Origin: an uncultured Porphyromonadaceae bacterium
Lineage (GTDB): Bacteria; Bacteroidota; Bacteroidia; Bacteroidales; Muribaculaceae
Reading direction: 5' to 3'
Assembly (NCBI GenBank): GCA_902491515.1
Contig: CABUIC010000012.1
Location: forward strand, 6,662-70,661
Length of the DNA stretch: 64,000 bases
This document shows positions 24,675-34,145 of the stretch, one piece after another. The notes below the pieces were generated by a model, which worked only from the letters and a program-made list of their open reading frames with translations, was not told the DNA's origin and searched no databases. The first letter of the stretch is position 1; every line of letters starts with the position of its first letter. A program made the translations under genes and the position numbers.

Positions 24675-26519
24675 ATGTTGGAAAAAGCAAAGGTACGCGA
24701 ACTTGAAAAGGTCGTAGTACGCTTCTCGGGTGACTCCGGCGACGGAATGCAGCTCGCAGGAAACATCTTCACAAACGTATCCGCAGGGCTGGGCAATCTC
24801 GTCTCCACCTTTCCCGACTATCCCGCGGAAATCCGCGCCCCGCAGGGCTCGCTCAGCGGCGTATCGGGCTTTCAGGTGAGCGTAGGCGCCGGTGTGCACA
24901 CTCCCGGCGACCAGTGCGACGTCCTCGTGGCCATGAATCCCGCGGCCCTCAAGCAGAACTTCCGCTTCCTCAAGCCCGGCGGCGTCATCATCGTCGACAT
25001 CGACTCCTTCAAGGAAGCCGACCTCCGCAAAGCTCTTTTCACTACCGACAAGCCTTTCGAGGAACTCGGCATCAAGGCCCAGATTGTCGAAGTGCCCGTC
25101 ACCTCCATGACCCGCGCCGCTCTGGCCGAGACCGGCCTCGACAACAAGAGCGTGCTGAAATGCCGCAACATCTTCGCCCTTGGCCTTGTCTGCTGGCTCT
25201 TCGACCGTCCGCTCGAAGCGGCTCTGCGTCATCTCAAGAACAAATTCGCCAAGAAGCCCGCAATCTACGAGGCCAACGCCCTCGTCCTTCAGGCCGGCTT
25301 CAACTACGGCAACAACATACACGCCACGGTCAGCACCTACCGCATCGACACGGAAACCCCTCGTCCCGGCGTCTACACCGACATCAACGGCAACACAGCC
25401 ACAGCCTGGGGTCTCATCATGGCCTCCGAGAAGTGCGGCCGTCCGCTCTTCCTCGGCTCCTACCCCATCACCCCGGCCACGGACATTCTCCACGAGCTCG
25501 CCAAGCGCAAGGACCTCGGCGTTAAGGCCATACAGATGGAGGACGAAATCGCCGGCGTCTGCTCCGCAATCGGCGCCAGCTTCGCGGGCAACCTCGCCGT
25601 GACCTCCACCTCCGGCCCCGGTCTCGCACTCAAGAGCGAGGGAATCGGCCTCGCCGTCATCGCCGAGCTTCCCCTTGTGGTAATCGACGTACAGCGCGGC
25701 GGCCCCTCCACCGGCCTCCCCACCAAGACCGAACAGACCGACCTTTTCCAAGCTCTCTACGGCCGCAACGGCGAATCGCCCGTGGCCGTCGTGGCTCCCG
25801 CGTCGCCCACCGACTGCTTCACCATGGCCTTCGAGGCCTGCCGCATCGCCGTGGAGCACATGACTCCGGTAATCCTCCTGAGCGACGCCTTCATCGGCAA
25901 CGGCTCCTCCGCCTGGCGCGTGCCCGAAGCCGACGAATTCCCCGAAATCAAGACTCCCTACGTTCCGGAGGGCACCGAAGGCTGGCGCCCCTATGACCGC
26001 AACGAAGAGACCCTCGCGCGCTACTGGGCAATCCCCGGCACCGAAGGCCTCACCCACCGCCTCGGCGGCCTCGAGAAGGACGCCGTGACAGGCGCAATCT
26101 CCACCGACCCCGCAAACCATGAGAAGATGGTGAACCTCCGCCGCGAGAAAATCGCACGCATCGCACGCGACATCCCCGCCCTCGAAGCCATCGGACCCGA
26201 CGACGCCGACACAATCCTCGTAGGATGGGGAGGCACCTACGGCCATCTGCGCACGGCGGCCGAAGAGCTCGCCGCGGCAGGGACGAAAATCGCCTTCGCC
26301 CACTTCCGCTACATCAACCCGCTTCCGGCCAACTCCGGCGAGCTCCTCGGACGATACAAGCGCGTCATCGTCGCCGAGCTCAACACGGGCATGTTCGCCG
26401 ACTATCTTCAGGCCAAGTTCCCCGACCTGCGCATCAGCCGCATAAACAAGATTCAGGGCCAGCCCTTCCAGGTCAGCGAAATCGTCGAACGCACAAACGA
26501 AATCCTCAAAACCCTCTGA
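24675..26519 (+). CDS. korA: 2-oxoacid:ferredoxin oxidoreductase, fused gamma-alpha subunit
   Basis: Large subunit of the enzyme that interconverts 2-oxoglutarate and succinyl-CoA plus CO2 using ferredoxin. In 614 residues the gamma domain (about 1-190, 'RFSGDSGDGMQLAGN' at the start) is fused to the alpha domain (about 200-614). Family motifs include 'SYPITPATDILHELAK', 'EDEIAGVCSAIGASFAG', 'TSTSGPGLALKSEGIG' and 'GGPSTGLPTKTEQTDL'. The gamma-alpha fusion and a separate beta gene 7 bp downstream fit KorAB. Substrate preference for 2-oxoglutarate over other 2-oxoacids is inferred from layout. Confidence 0.92.
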   Translation: MLEKAKVRELEKVVVRFSGDSGDGMQLAGNIFTNVSAGLGNLVSTFPDYPAEIRAPQGSLSGVSGFQVSVGAGVHTPGDQCDVLVAMNPAALKQNFRFLKPGGVIIVDIDSFKEADLRKALFTTDKPFEELGIKAQIVEVPVTSMTRAALAETGLDNKSVLKCRNIFALGLVCWLFDRPLEAALRHLKNKFAKKPAIYEANALVLQAGFNYGNNIHATVSTYRIDTETPRPGVYTDINGNTATAWGLIMASEKCGRPLFLGSYPITPATDILHELAKRKDLGVKAIQMEDEIAGVCSAIGASFAGNLAVTSTSGPGLALKSEGIGLAVIAELPLVVIDVQRGGPSTGLPTKTEQTDLFQALYGRNGESPVAVVAPASPTDCFTMAFEACRIAVEHMTPVILLSDAFIGNGSSAWRVPEADEFPEIKTPYVPEGTEGWRPYDRNEETLARYWAIPGTEGLTHRLGGLEKDAVTGAISTDPANHEKMVNLRREKIARIARDIPALEAIGPDDADTILVGWGGTYGHLRTAAEELAAAGTKIAFAHFRYINPLPANSGELLGRYKRVIVAELNTGMFADYLQAKFPDLRISRINKIQGQPFQVSEIVERTNEILKTL

Positions 26520-26526
26520 CACCGCC

Positions 26527-27555
26527 ATGACAGACGAAACACAAGCACAATATACGCCCGCCAATTTCAAGAGCGACCAGTCGGTGCGCTGGTGTCCGGG
26601 CTGCGGCGACCACGCCATCCTCAACACCCTGCACAAGGCCATGGCCACGCTCGGCGTACCCCCTCACATGACAGCCGTGATTTCAGGCATCGGATGCTCC
26701 TCGCGCCTGCCCTACTACATGAACACCTACGGCTTCCACACCATCCACGGCCGCGCCGCCGCGATAGCCACAGGCTTCAAGGCAGCCAACCCCGAGATGA
26801 CGGTATGGCAGATTTCCGGCGACGGCGACGGCCTCGCAATCGGCGGCAACCACTTCATCCACGCCGTGCGCCGCAACATCGACATAAATATCATCCTCTT
26901 CAACAACAAAATCTACGGTCTGACCAAAGGACAGTACTCGCCGACGAGCGACCGCGGATTCGTGTCGAAGTCGAGCCCCTACGGCACGGTCGAGGACCCC
27001 TTCATCCCCGCCGAGCTCGTGTTCGGCGCCCGCGGCAACTTCTTCGCCCGCAGCATCGACGTCGAGCTCCAGACCTCGCAGGAAGTGCTCGTGGCCGCCG
27101 CAAGGCACAAGGGCACCTCTGTGACTGAAATCCTCCAGAACTGCGTGATTTTCAACAACGGAATCCACAATCCCATCACCGACAAGGAAGTCCGCGCCGA
27201 CCGCACCATCCATCTGCGCCACGGCGAGAAGATGCTCTTCGGCAAGAACATGGAGAAGGGCCTCGTCCGCGACGGCTTCCTCCTCAAGGCCGTGACCGTC
27301 GGAGAGGACGGCTACACCTTGGACGACGTGCTCGTCCACGACGCCCACACGCCCTCCAACTTCCTCCACCAGCAGCTCGCCATGATGGACGGCAAGGACA
27401 GCGGCCTTCCTCTGGCAATCGGCGTTATCCGCGACGTCGAAGCCCCCACCTACGAGCAGGCTCTCGCCCAGCAGATCGCCGAAGTCCGCGGCCGGAAGAA
27501 CTTCGCCTCGCTCCGCGAGATGATTCTCGCCGGCGAGACCTGGGAAGTGAAATAA
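26527..27555 (+). CDS. korB: 2-oxoacid:ferredoxin oxidoreductase, beta subunit
   Basis: Thiamine-pyrophosphate and iron-sulfur subunit of the KorAB complex. The 342 residues include 'WCPGCGDHAIL' (Cys23 and Cys26 of the 4Fe-4S site), 'GIGCSSR' with a further Cys, the TPP/Mg motif beginning 'GDGDGLAIGGNH' and ending 'NNKIYGLTKGQYSPTS', and 'LQNCVIFNN' with the fourth Cys. It is cotranscribed with korA (7 bp gap) and followed by a hairpin. Confidence 0.94.
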   Translation: MTDETQAQYTPANFKSDQSVRWCPGCGDHAILNTLHKAMATLGVPPHMTAVISGIGCSSRLPYYMNTYGFHTIHGRAAAIATGFKAANPEMTVWQISGDGDGLAIGGNHFIHAVRRNIDINIILFNNKIYGLTKGQYSPTSDRGFVSKSSPYGTVEDPFIPAELVFGARGNFFARSIDVELQTSQEVLVAAARHKGTSVTEILQNCVIFNNGIHNPITDKEVRADRTIHLRHGEKMLFGKNMEKGLVRDGFLLKAVTVGEDGYTLDDVLVHDAHTPSNFLHQQLAMMDGKDSGLPLAIGVIRDVEAPTYEQALAQQIAEVRGRKNFASLREMILAGETWEVK

Positions 27556-27572
27556 AGCCGCCAGCCCACACA

Positions 27573-27604
27573 GCCTGAGCGTCCCTCCGCCGGGGCGCTC
27601 AGGC
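27573..27604 (+). terminator. Hairpin after korB
   Basis: Stem GCCTGAGCG/CGCTCAGGC (27573-27581 with 27596-27604), extended inwards by four more pairs including one wobble, around a 6-nt loop. The following bases (CTTGATTCTTATTT) are T-rich but interrupted. Confidence 0.6.
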
Positions 27605-27707
27605 CTTGATTCTTATTTATAGCGCTCCCCGCTAAACTTTTGCCTTCCCTCTGGAGTTTACTAATAAGAACACCCCAACACGTTTACAACTTTTCCCACG
27701 CCTCGAT

Positions 27708-29183
27708 ATGAGCACATTCGCAAAAACCGCAGCATGCCTGTTGTTCGGTGCTCTCGGCGCCTCGCTCGCCGCCCAGGTCCCCGGACCGGGAAGCGAGCCC
27801 GTGACGCTCGACTCATGCCGCGCCATGGCCCTCCACAACAACAAGGAGCTGATGGTCGCACGACAGAACATCCGTAAAGCAGGCTATCAGAACAAGGAGG
27901 CTTTCGCGGCCTATCTGCCCGCCTTCGATTTCGCGGGCGGGTATATGTACAACCAGAGGAACATCTCGATATTCGACTCCGACCAGCTCCTCCCCACCAA
28001 GACATTCGACCCCGCCAAAGGCACATACGAGTTCAATCTCGTGACGAATCCCCAGACGGGGATGCCCGTGACGGGTCCCAACGGCCAGCCCATACCCTCC
28101 ACCGTGGCGCTCATCCCCAAGGAGGCCATGACCTTCGACATCCACAATGTATTCTTCGGCGCCGTCACCCTCACGCAACCCGTGTTCATGGGCGGCAAAA
28201 TCGTGGCGATGAACCGACTCACGAAGGCCGCCGAGCGCCTCGCCCGGCAGATGCACGCGGCAGGCTCCGAAAACGTAATCTATGCCGTCGACGCAGCTTA
28301 CTGGCAGGTTGTGTCGCTGAAGGCCAAGCACGAGCTCGCTGTCAGCTACGTCAATCTCCTCGACTCCCTGAGCCGCAACGTCCACCTCATGCTCGACGAA
28401 GGCGTGGCCACCAAGGCCGACGCCCTGAACGTCGACGTCAAGCTCAATTCCGCCCAGGTTGACCTTGTGAAGGTCGAGAACGGCCTGACCCTCTCGCGGA
28501 TGCTCCTTGCGCAGACATGCGGTCTCCCCGTCAGCACCGTCTTCCCCCTGGCCGACGAGGACATGGAGATGAGCGAGGCCCAGGCTCTCGCCGAGCCCCT
28601 GGCCGAGTCCTACGACATGCAGGACGTCTACGCCCGCCGTCCGGACCTCCGCGCCCTCGACGAGGCCGTAGAGATAGCCCGCCAGCAGAAAAACGTGGCC
28701 CGCTCGGCCATGCTCCCGAACCTCGCCGTCGTCGGCGCATACAGCTTCTCAGACCCCAATATGTTCGACGGCTTCAAGAAGCGCGTAAAGGGCGCCTTCT
28801 CCGTCGGCGCGATGCTCTCGATTCCACTCTGGCACTGGGGCGGCAACTACAACAAGTACAAGGCCGCCGAGAGCGACGAAATTGTCCGGCGCCTCCAGCT
28901 CGAGGACGCACGCGAGCTCGTCGACCTCCAGGTCAGCCAGGCTTCATTCAAGACCAAAGAGGCCCTGAAAACCTACGAGATGACGAAATCGAACCTCGCG
29001 AAAGCCGACGAGAACCTGCGCACGGCTCGCCTCGCCTTCCGCGAAGGCATGGCCACGACCGACAACGTCATGGAGGCGCAGACGGCATGGCTCAAGGCCC
29101 ACTCCGAGGAAATCGACGCACTCGTCGACGTCCGTCTCTGCCGCACCTATCTCTCAAAGGCCCTCGGCACCCTCGTCCCGTAA
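27708..29183 (+). CDS. TolC-family outer-membrane efflux protein
   Basis: Outer-membrane channel of a tripartite exporter; 491 residues. Signal peptide about 1-22 ('LGASLAAQ'). The OEP repeats are visible as two similar long-helix segments, with 'TLDSCRAMALHNNKELMVA' starting the first repeat and 'RPDLRALDEAVEIARQQKNVARSAMLPNLAVVG' in the second half. It opens a run of four codirectional genes with an HlyD-type adaptor and two ABC-2 permeases, so it is probably the exit duct for that system. Confidence 0.9.
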   Translation: MSTFAKTAACLLFGALGASLAAQVPGPGSEPVTLDSCRAMALHNNKELMVARQNIRKAGYQNKEAFAAYLPAFDFAGGYMYNQRNISIFDSDQLLPTKTFDPAKGTYEFNLVTNPQTGMPVTGPNGQPIPSTVALIPKEAMTFDIHNVFFGAVTLTQPVFMGGKIVAMNRLTKAAERLARQMHAAGSENVIYAVDAAYWQVVSLKAKHELAVSYVNLLDSLSRNVHLMLDEGVATKADALNVDVKLNSAQVDLVKVENGLTLSRMLLAQTCGLPVSTVFPLADEDMEMSEAQALAEPLAESYDMQDVYARRPDLRALDEAVEIARQQKNVARSAMLPNLAVVGAYSFSDPNMFDGFKKRVKGAFSVGAMLSIPLWHWGGNYNKYKAAESDEIVRRLQLEDARELVDLQVSQASFKTKEALKTYEMTKSNLAKADENLRTARLAFREGMATTDNVMEAQTAWLKAHSEEIDALVDVRLCRTYLSKALGTLVP

Positions 29184-29213
29184 ACAACAGCAAATCAAGC
29201 ATTCCATATAGCC

Positions 29214-30251
29214 ATGACTACCAACGAAAACAATACGCCGCAGATTTCCGCGGAGAAGAAAGCCAACCGCTCACTGATGACCACAATGGCAGTGGTCGTA
29301 GCGATAGTCGCCGCCATCGCCGTAATAGGATTTCTATTCATGAACCGTCCCGCCGACATCATCGAGGGACAGGTAGAGGGCACAAGCGTGCGCATCGCGG
29401 GCAAGCTCGCCGGGCGCGTCGCTGAGATTTACGTCGAGGAGGGCGACACCGTCCATGCCGGCGACACCCTCGTCCACATCCATTCCTCCGTAGTCGAGGC
29501 ACAGCTCACTCAGGCCGAGGCGATGAAAGAGGTTGCCGCCGCCCAAAACCGCAAGGTCGACGCCGGCACGCGCTCGCAGATAATCCAGGCCGCCGCCGAC
29601 CTGCTCGCTCAGGCCGAGGCCGCCGTAACCATCACCAAGAAGACCTACGACCGCCTCGAGCGCCTATACAGCGAGGGCGTCGTCTCCGAGCAGAAACGCG
29701 ACGAGGCCAAGGCCGCCTACGACGCCGCCGTGGCCTCACGGAGCGCCGCCGCAAGCCAGCTCTCCCTTGCCCGTCAGGGCGCACAGCGCGAGGATAAGGA
29801 AAGCGCCGCCGCCATGGTTCAGGCCGCCGGCGGAAGCGTCAACCAGGTGGAGGCCCTCCTTCAGGACAGCTACCTCACCGCGCCCTACGACGGCACCATC
29901 GACGTTATCTATCCCGAAACCGGCGAGCTCGTCAGCCTCGGCGCCCCGATTATGAACCTCCTCCTCGAGCACAAGCGCTACATCACCTTCAACGTCCGCG
30001 AGGAGCTCCTTCCGGACCTCCCCAAGGGCGCGGAAATCACCGTCTCCGTTCCCGCTCTCCGCGACAAGGAAATCAAGGCAAAGGTCTATTACGTGCGCGA
30101 CATGGGCTCCTACGCCATCTGGCACTCCACTAAGGCCACGGGCAGCTACGACTCCCGCACCTTCCAGATCAAGGCCCGGCCTGCGGAAGCCGTCGAGGGT
30201 CTGCGCCCCGGAATGTCCGTAATCTACCGCCACACCGGCGCCGACAACTGA
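29214..30251 (+). CDS. HlyD/EmrA-type periplasmic adaptor
   Basis: Membrane-fusion protein linking an inner-membrane transporter to the TolC-like channel. The 345 residues comprise one transmembrane helix (about 22-43), a biotinyl/lipoyl half-motif ('IAGKLAGRVAEIYVEEGDTVHAGD'-like region near 60-85), an Ala/Gln-rich coiled coil (about 95-200, with 'QAAADLLAQAEAAV'), and the second lipoyl half followed by the beta-barrel ('TAPYDGTIDVIYPETGELVS'). It lies 30 bp after the tolC-like gene and 22 bp before the first permease. Confidence 0.9.
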   Translation: MTTNENNTPQISAEKKANRSLMTTMAVVVAIVAAIAVIGFLFMNRPADIIEGQVEGTSVRIAGKLAGRVAEIYVEEGDTVHAGDTLVHIHSSVVEAQLTQAEAMKEVAAAQNRKVDAGTRSQIIQAAADLLAQAEAAVTITKKTYDRLERLYSEGVVSEQKRDEAKAAYDAAVASRSAAASQLSLARQGAQREDKESAAAMVQAAGGSVNQVEALLQDSYLTAPYDGTIDVIYPETGELVSLGAPIMNLLLEHKRYITFNVREELLPDLPKGAEITVSVPALRDKEIKAKVYYVRDMGSYAIWHSTKATGSYDSRTFQIKARPAEAVEGLRPGMSVIYRHTGADN

Positions 30252-30273
30252 TTCTCAATACACAGCCATTGAA

Positions 30274-31449
30274 ATGAGCAGGGAAATGAAACCGGGATTC
30301 CAGGCCGGCCTACGGCGCGAGCTCCGCGAGATGGGTTCCACAAAGACGTACCTCTTCGGTATGGTCCTCGTGCCCGTTCTCATTGTCGTGTTCTTTCTCA
30401 GCCTCCTGCACAGCGGACTCCCGAACAGGGTTCCCACGGCCGTGGTGGACCTCGACCATACGCCCCTCTCCCGCTCGCTGGCGCGCACGCTCGACTCCAA
30501 CGAGATGATCGAAATCGTTGACGATGCCGAGAGCTTCGACGAGGCCCTCGCCGCCGTGCGGCGAGGCGAGATTTTCGGCTTCTTCATCATTCCGGCCAAC
30601 TTCCAGAGCGACGTCCTCGCCTTCCGGACTCCCACACTCGAGTATTACTCGAACATGACCTATTTCGTGCCCGGCACACTCGCTTTCAAGGGCTTCAAGA
30701 CCATCTCCGTCACCATGAGCGGCGGGGTGGTCCGGACCACGCTCCGCGACCTCGGCGTCCCCGACCAGGAGATGGCCGGTCTGCTCCAGCCCGTAAGCAT
30801 TGACTCCTTCCCCATAGGCAATCCCTGGCTGAACTACTCGATATACCTCACGCCGTCCTTCTCAATCGCCGCCCTGGCCCTCATGATCATGCTCATGACC
30901 GTCTACTCCATCACCATGGAAATCAAACGCGGCACATCGCCCGATTGGCTCGCCGCCTGCGGCGGTCGCCTCGACACGGCGCTCCTGAGCAAGATGCTGC
31001 CCCACACCCTCGTATACTTCGCCGTGGGCTCGCTAATCGTATGGCTCCTGTTCGGCTGCGGAGGCTTCCCCTGCAACGGCTCGCTCTTCTGGTTCTGGGT
31101 TGCCACGATGCTCTTCGTCATCGCCAGTCAGGCCTTCGCGCTCATCGTGGTATCCTTCGTGCCGAATCCGCGTCTGGGCTTCAGCATCTGCGCTCTCTTC
31201 GGCATCCTGACATTCTCCTTCGCAGGCTTTTCCTTCCCCGTTGAGGACATGTACGGCGCCATCGGAGTCTTCAGCTGGCTCGCCCCGACGCGCTACCTCT
31301 TCCTGATATACATCAACAACGCCCTCAACGGCTACGCCACGTGGTTCGTGCGCTGGTGGTTCGTCGCCCTCATGGCCTTCCCCGCCGTCGCCGCCCTTGT
31401 CTCCCTGAAGCTCAGGAAAGCCCTTCTCAACCCCGTTTACGTTCCCTAA
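30274..31449 (+). CDS. ABC-2 type permease (YhhJ-like), first of two
   Basis: Inner-membrane transporter subunit, 391 residues. The architecture is typical of the ABC-2 permease family: one N-terminal helix (about 26-45), a large periplasmic domain (about 46-180, with 'VVDLDHTPLSRSLARTLDS'), and five helices in the C-terminal half (about 185-380). The next gene is a paralogue of the same layout, so the two may form a heterodimer. No ATP-binding cassette gene lies in this cluster. Confidence 0.87.
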   Translation: MSREMKPGFQAGLRRELREMGSTKTYLFGMVLVPVLIVVFFLSLLHSGLPNRVPTAVVDLDHTPLSRSLARTLDSNEMIEIVDDAESFDEALAAVRRGEIFGFFIIPANFQSDVLAFRTPTLEYYSNMTYFVPGTLAFKGFKTISVTMSGGVVRTTLRDLGVPDQEMAGLLQPVSIDSFPIGNPWLNYSIYLTPSFSIAALALMIMLMTVYSITMEIKRGTSPDWLAACGGRLDTALLSKMLPHTLVYFAVGSLIVWLLFGCGGFPCNGSLFWFWVATMLFVIASQAFALIVVSFVPNPRLGFSICALFGILTFSFAGFSFPVEDMYGAIGVFSWLAPTRYLFLIYINNALNGYATWFVRWWFVALMAFPAVAALVSLKLRKALLNPVYVP

Positions 31450-31462
31450 ACATCCATCCGGC

Positions 31463-32722
31463 ATGAGTATTTTCAAGAACATACGCACAGGAGCAGTGAT
31501 GACGGGACGCGTCTTCCGCCACGAATGGAAAGTGGTGCTCTCCGACGTCGGAGTCCTCCTCTTCTTCGTGGTCCTTCCACTGCTTTACCCGATTACCTAC
31601 ACCCTCGTGTACAACCCCGAGGTAGTGAACGACGTGCGCATAGCCGTCGTGGACCACTCGCGGACCGCCGCCTCGCGCGAGCTCGTCCGAGCCATCGACG
31701 CCACGCCGGCAATCGAAGTCTACCAGTACGCCCCCGACCTCGAGGCGGCAAAGCGCCTCATGGCCGAGACGGAAGCCTACGCAATCCTCGAGATACCTGA
31801 GGACTACGCCCGGCTCCTGGGCCGCGGAGAGCAGGCCCACGTGCCCTTCTACTCCGACATGAGCCTCCTCCTGCGCTACCGCAGCTGTCTGGCGGCCATG
31901 ACCGACGTGCAGATGCACATGAGCGCGAAGATGCTCCCCGTCACCATCGACTCCACGCCCCTCTCGGCCCTCGCCGCCGGGCGCGAGCTCTCCCTCCCCA
32001 TCAAGAGCGAGAGCAACTTCCTTGGCGACACCGAGCAGGGCTTCGCCTCCTTCGTCATCCCCGGCATCATCATCCTCATCCTCCAGCAGAGCATGGTCCT
32101 CGGAATATGCCTCATCGGAGGCACATCGCGCGAGCGCCGCCGCCGAAACCCCTACGGAATCGACCCCGAGTCCGTGCAGGGCGCCGGGCCTTGGGCTACG
32201 GTCTGGGGAAAGGCGCTGTGCTACGTGGTGTTCTACATCCCCGTGACCATCTACATGGTGCGCTTCGTGCCCGAATTCTTCGCTCTCCCCCATTACGGCA
32301 ACCCCGTGGACTATCTTCTCTTCCTCGTGCCAATGCTTTTCGCCACGGCATTCTTCGGACAGGCGCTCATATACTTCATGAAGCAGCGCGAGGCCGCATT
32401 CATCATAATAGTCTTCACCTCTGTGATTTTCCTCTTCCTCTCGGGACTCACCTGGCCGAGATACGCCATGAGCGAGTTCTGGACTTGGGCAGGCAACATC
32501 GTGCCCGCCACATGGGGCGTCGAGGGCTTCATCCGAATCAACAGCAACGGCGCCACCGTCGCCGAATGCGCCACGGCCTACAAGGCTCTCTGGATTCTCA
32601 CGGCCTTATACATGTTCGCCGCCGTCGGAGCCGCCGTGCTCGTCGACCGGCGCGCCCGGAGGCGCGCCGCGCGTGAACATTCCCCTGCCCACGCTGTTCA
32701 ACTTCCGGACACAGAACAATAA
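31463..32722 (+). CDS. ABC-2 type permease (YhhJ-like), second of two
   Basis: A 419-residue paralogue of the preceding permease: N-terminal helix at about 28-48, a periplasmic domain ('VVDHSRTAASRELVRAID') and C-terminal helices (about 195-400), ending in a basic tail. It starts 13 bp after the first permease and is surely cotranscribed. With the TolC-like and HlyD-like genes it should form a trans-envelope exporter; the exported substrate cannot be told from sequence. The FKBP genes start 22 bp downstream and may be on the same transcript. Confidence 0.87.
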   Translation: MSIFKNIRTGAVMTGRVFRHEWKVVLSDVGVLLFFVVLPLLYPITYTLVYNPEVVNDVRIAVVDHSRTAASRELVRAIDATPAIEVYQYAPDLEAAKRLMAETEAYAILEIPEDYARLLGRGEQAHVPFYSDMSLLLRYRSCLAAMTDVQMHMSAKMLPVTIDSTPLSALAAGRELSLPIKSESNFLGDTEQGFASFVIPGIIILILQQSMVLGICLIGGTSRERRRRNPYGIDPESVQGAGPWATVWGKALCYVVFYIPVTIYMVRFVPEFFALPHYGNPVDYLLFLVPMLFATAFFGQALIYFMKQREAAFIIIVFTSVIFLFLSGLTWPRYAMSEFWTWAGNIVPATWGVEGFIRINSNGATVAECATAYKALWILTALYMFAAVGAAVLVDRRARRRAAREHSPAHAVQLPDTEQ

Positions 32723-32744
32723 ACAGCATAACACTATACACGAA

Positions 32745-33374
32745 ATGTCAACAGAAAACTTAGACCGCCTCAGCTATGCCCTCGGCATGAGCATGGGCCA
32801 GAACTTCCGGGCTTCCGGAATCCAGAAAATAAACGCCCAGGACTTCGCCGACGGCGTAGCCGCAGTATTCGACGGACTCGCTCCCCGCATGAGCTACGAG
32901 GAAGCAAAGGCCGAAGTGCAGAACTTCTTCATGGAACTTCAGAAAAAACAGGAAGAGGAAGCCCGCAAGATGGCCGACGTCAACGCCAGGGCCGGCGAGG
33001 AATTCCTGCTCGAAAACGGCAAGCGCGCCGAAGTGAAGACCACTCCCTCCGGCCTCCAGTACGAAGTGCTCAAGGAAGGCGAAGGCGAGCAGCCCACCGC
33101 CAAGGACACCGTCAGCGTCCACTATACCGGCAAACTCATCGACGGCACCGTATTCGACTCCTCGGAAGAGCGCGGCGTCCCCGCAACCTTCGGCGTTACT
33201 CAGGTTATCCCCGGGTGGGTGGAAGCCCTGCAACTCATGAAAGAAGGGGCTCAGTGGCGTCTGTTCATCCCCTCGGCCCTCGCATACGGCCCGCAGGGCG
33301 CGGGCGGCGTAATCGGCCCGAACGCAACCCTCATCTTCGACGTAACCCTTCTCAAGGTCAACCCCAAGGACTGA
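32745..33374 (+). CDS. FKBP-type peptidyl-prolyl isomerase, cytosolic
   Basis: A 209-residue FklB/FkpA-like isomerase without a signal peptide. The N-terminal helical dimerisation domain covers about 1-95 ('LSYALGMSMGQNF') and the FKBP domain the rest. Active-site residues are all in place: Tyr in 'VHYTGKL', Phe-Asp in 'VFDSS', Val-Ile and Trp in 'VIPGWVEAL', Tyr in 'LAYGPQG' and Phe in 'LIFDV'. The ATG at 32745 is preferred to an in-frame start at 32673 that lies inside the permease gene. Its stop overlaps the next start (TGATG). Confidence 0.92.
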   Translation: MSTENLDRLSYALGMSMGQNFRASGIQKINAQDFADGVAAVFDGLAPRMSYEEAKAEVQNFFMELQKKQEEEARKMADVNARAGEEFLLENGKRAEVKTTPSGLQYEVLKEGEGEQPTAKDTVSVHYTGKLIDGTVFDSSEERGVPATFGVTQVIPGWVEALQLMKEGAQWRLFIPSALAYGPQGAGGVIGPNATLIFDVTLLKVNPKD

Positions 33375-34096
33375 TGAAACGCATCGCCGGCCTGCTCGCC
33401 GGGATTGCGCTGTGCGCGGCCGCGCAGGCGGCTGCCGCGCAGGCTCCCGTGCCGGCAGTTCACACTCATGCCGCTGCCGACTCCGTGTCGACGGCGCTGG
33501 CCGTATTCATAGGCGACGTGGTGAACTCCACGCTCACAGACCATACACGCATGGGCTTTGCTATAGACCGCGTAGCCTTCGTCGACCGTCTCGCCGACTA
33601 CCTCAAGGGCCAGCCTCAGGCCTTCGACAGCCGCTCAGCCAAGGAATTCCTCAACTCCGTCTATGCCTCCATGACACCCGCGGAGCCTGAGGCCCTGCCT
33701 GCCGCCGACCCGGCAATAGAGAACGAAGTCCTCGCGAAAGCCGACGCCGAGCCCGGAGCCCGAACCCTCCCCTCCGGAACAGTGGTCCTCGCCCTCGCCG
33801 AGGGCACCGGACCCATGGCTACAGAAGACGGCATAATCGAGATGCGCTACACCGGCACCCTCTCCGACGGCCGAGTGTTCGACAAGGTACGCGACGACGA
33901 GGCAGCCCTCGACTTCCCCGTGGCCGCCCTGGCTCCGGGCCTCACCGAGGCACTCCTCTCCGGTCTCATGCGCTCCGGAGGCAAGTACCGCGTCACAGTG
34001 CCAGCTTCCGCCGCTTACGGCGACACAGGCATTCCCGGCGAAATCCCGCCCGGCGCGACCCTGACCTTCGACATCGAGCTCTGCGATGCCGAATAA
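33374..34096 (+). CDS. Periplasmic FKBP-like protein with altered active site
   Basis: A 240-residue paralogue with a signal peptide (about 1-22, 'QAAAAQ'). The FKBP fold is present ('MRYTGTLSDGRVFD', 'ASAAYGDTG', 'LTFDIEL'), but the core 'VIPGW' of active FKBPs reads 'LAPGL', losing the Trp that floors the proline pocket. Catalysis is therefore probably weak or absent and a chaperone role is more likely. The start codon overlaps the previous stop by 1 bp (TGATG), implying coupled translation. Confidence 0.85.
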   Translation: MKRIAGLLAGIALCAAAQAAAAQAPVPAVHTHAAADSVSTALAVFIGDVVNSTLTDHTRMGFAIDRVAFVDRLADYLKGQPQAFDSRSAKEFLNSVYASMTPAEPEALPAADPAIENEVLAKADAEPGARTLPSGTVVLALAEGTGPMATEDGIIEMRYTGTLSDGRVFDKVRDDEAALDFPVAALAPGLTEALLSGLMRSGGKYRVTVPASAAYGDTGIPGEIPPGATLTFDIELCDAE

Positions 34097-34145
34097 TCAT
34101 AATTCTATTCATTTCCAATATAATACAGCAACAACTAAGAAAGTA

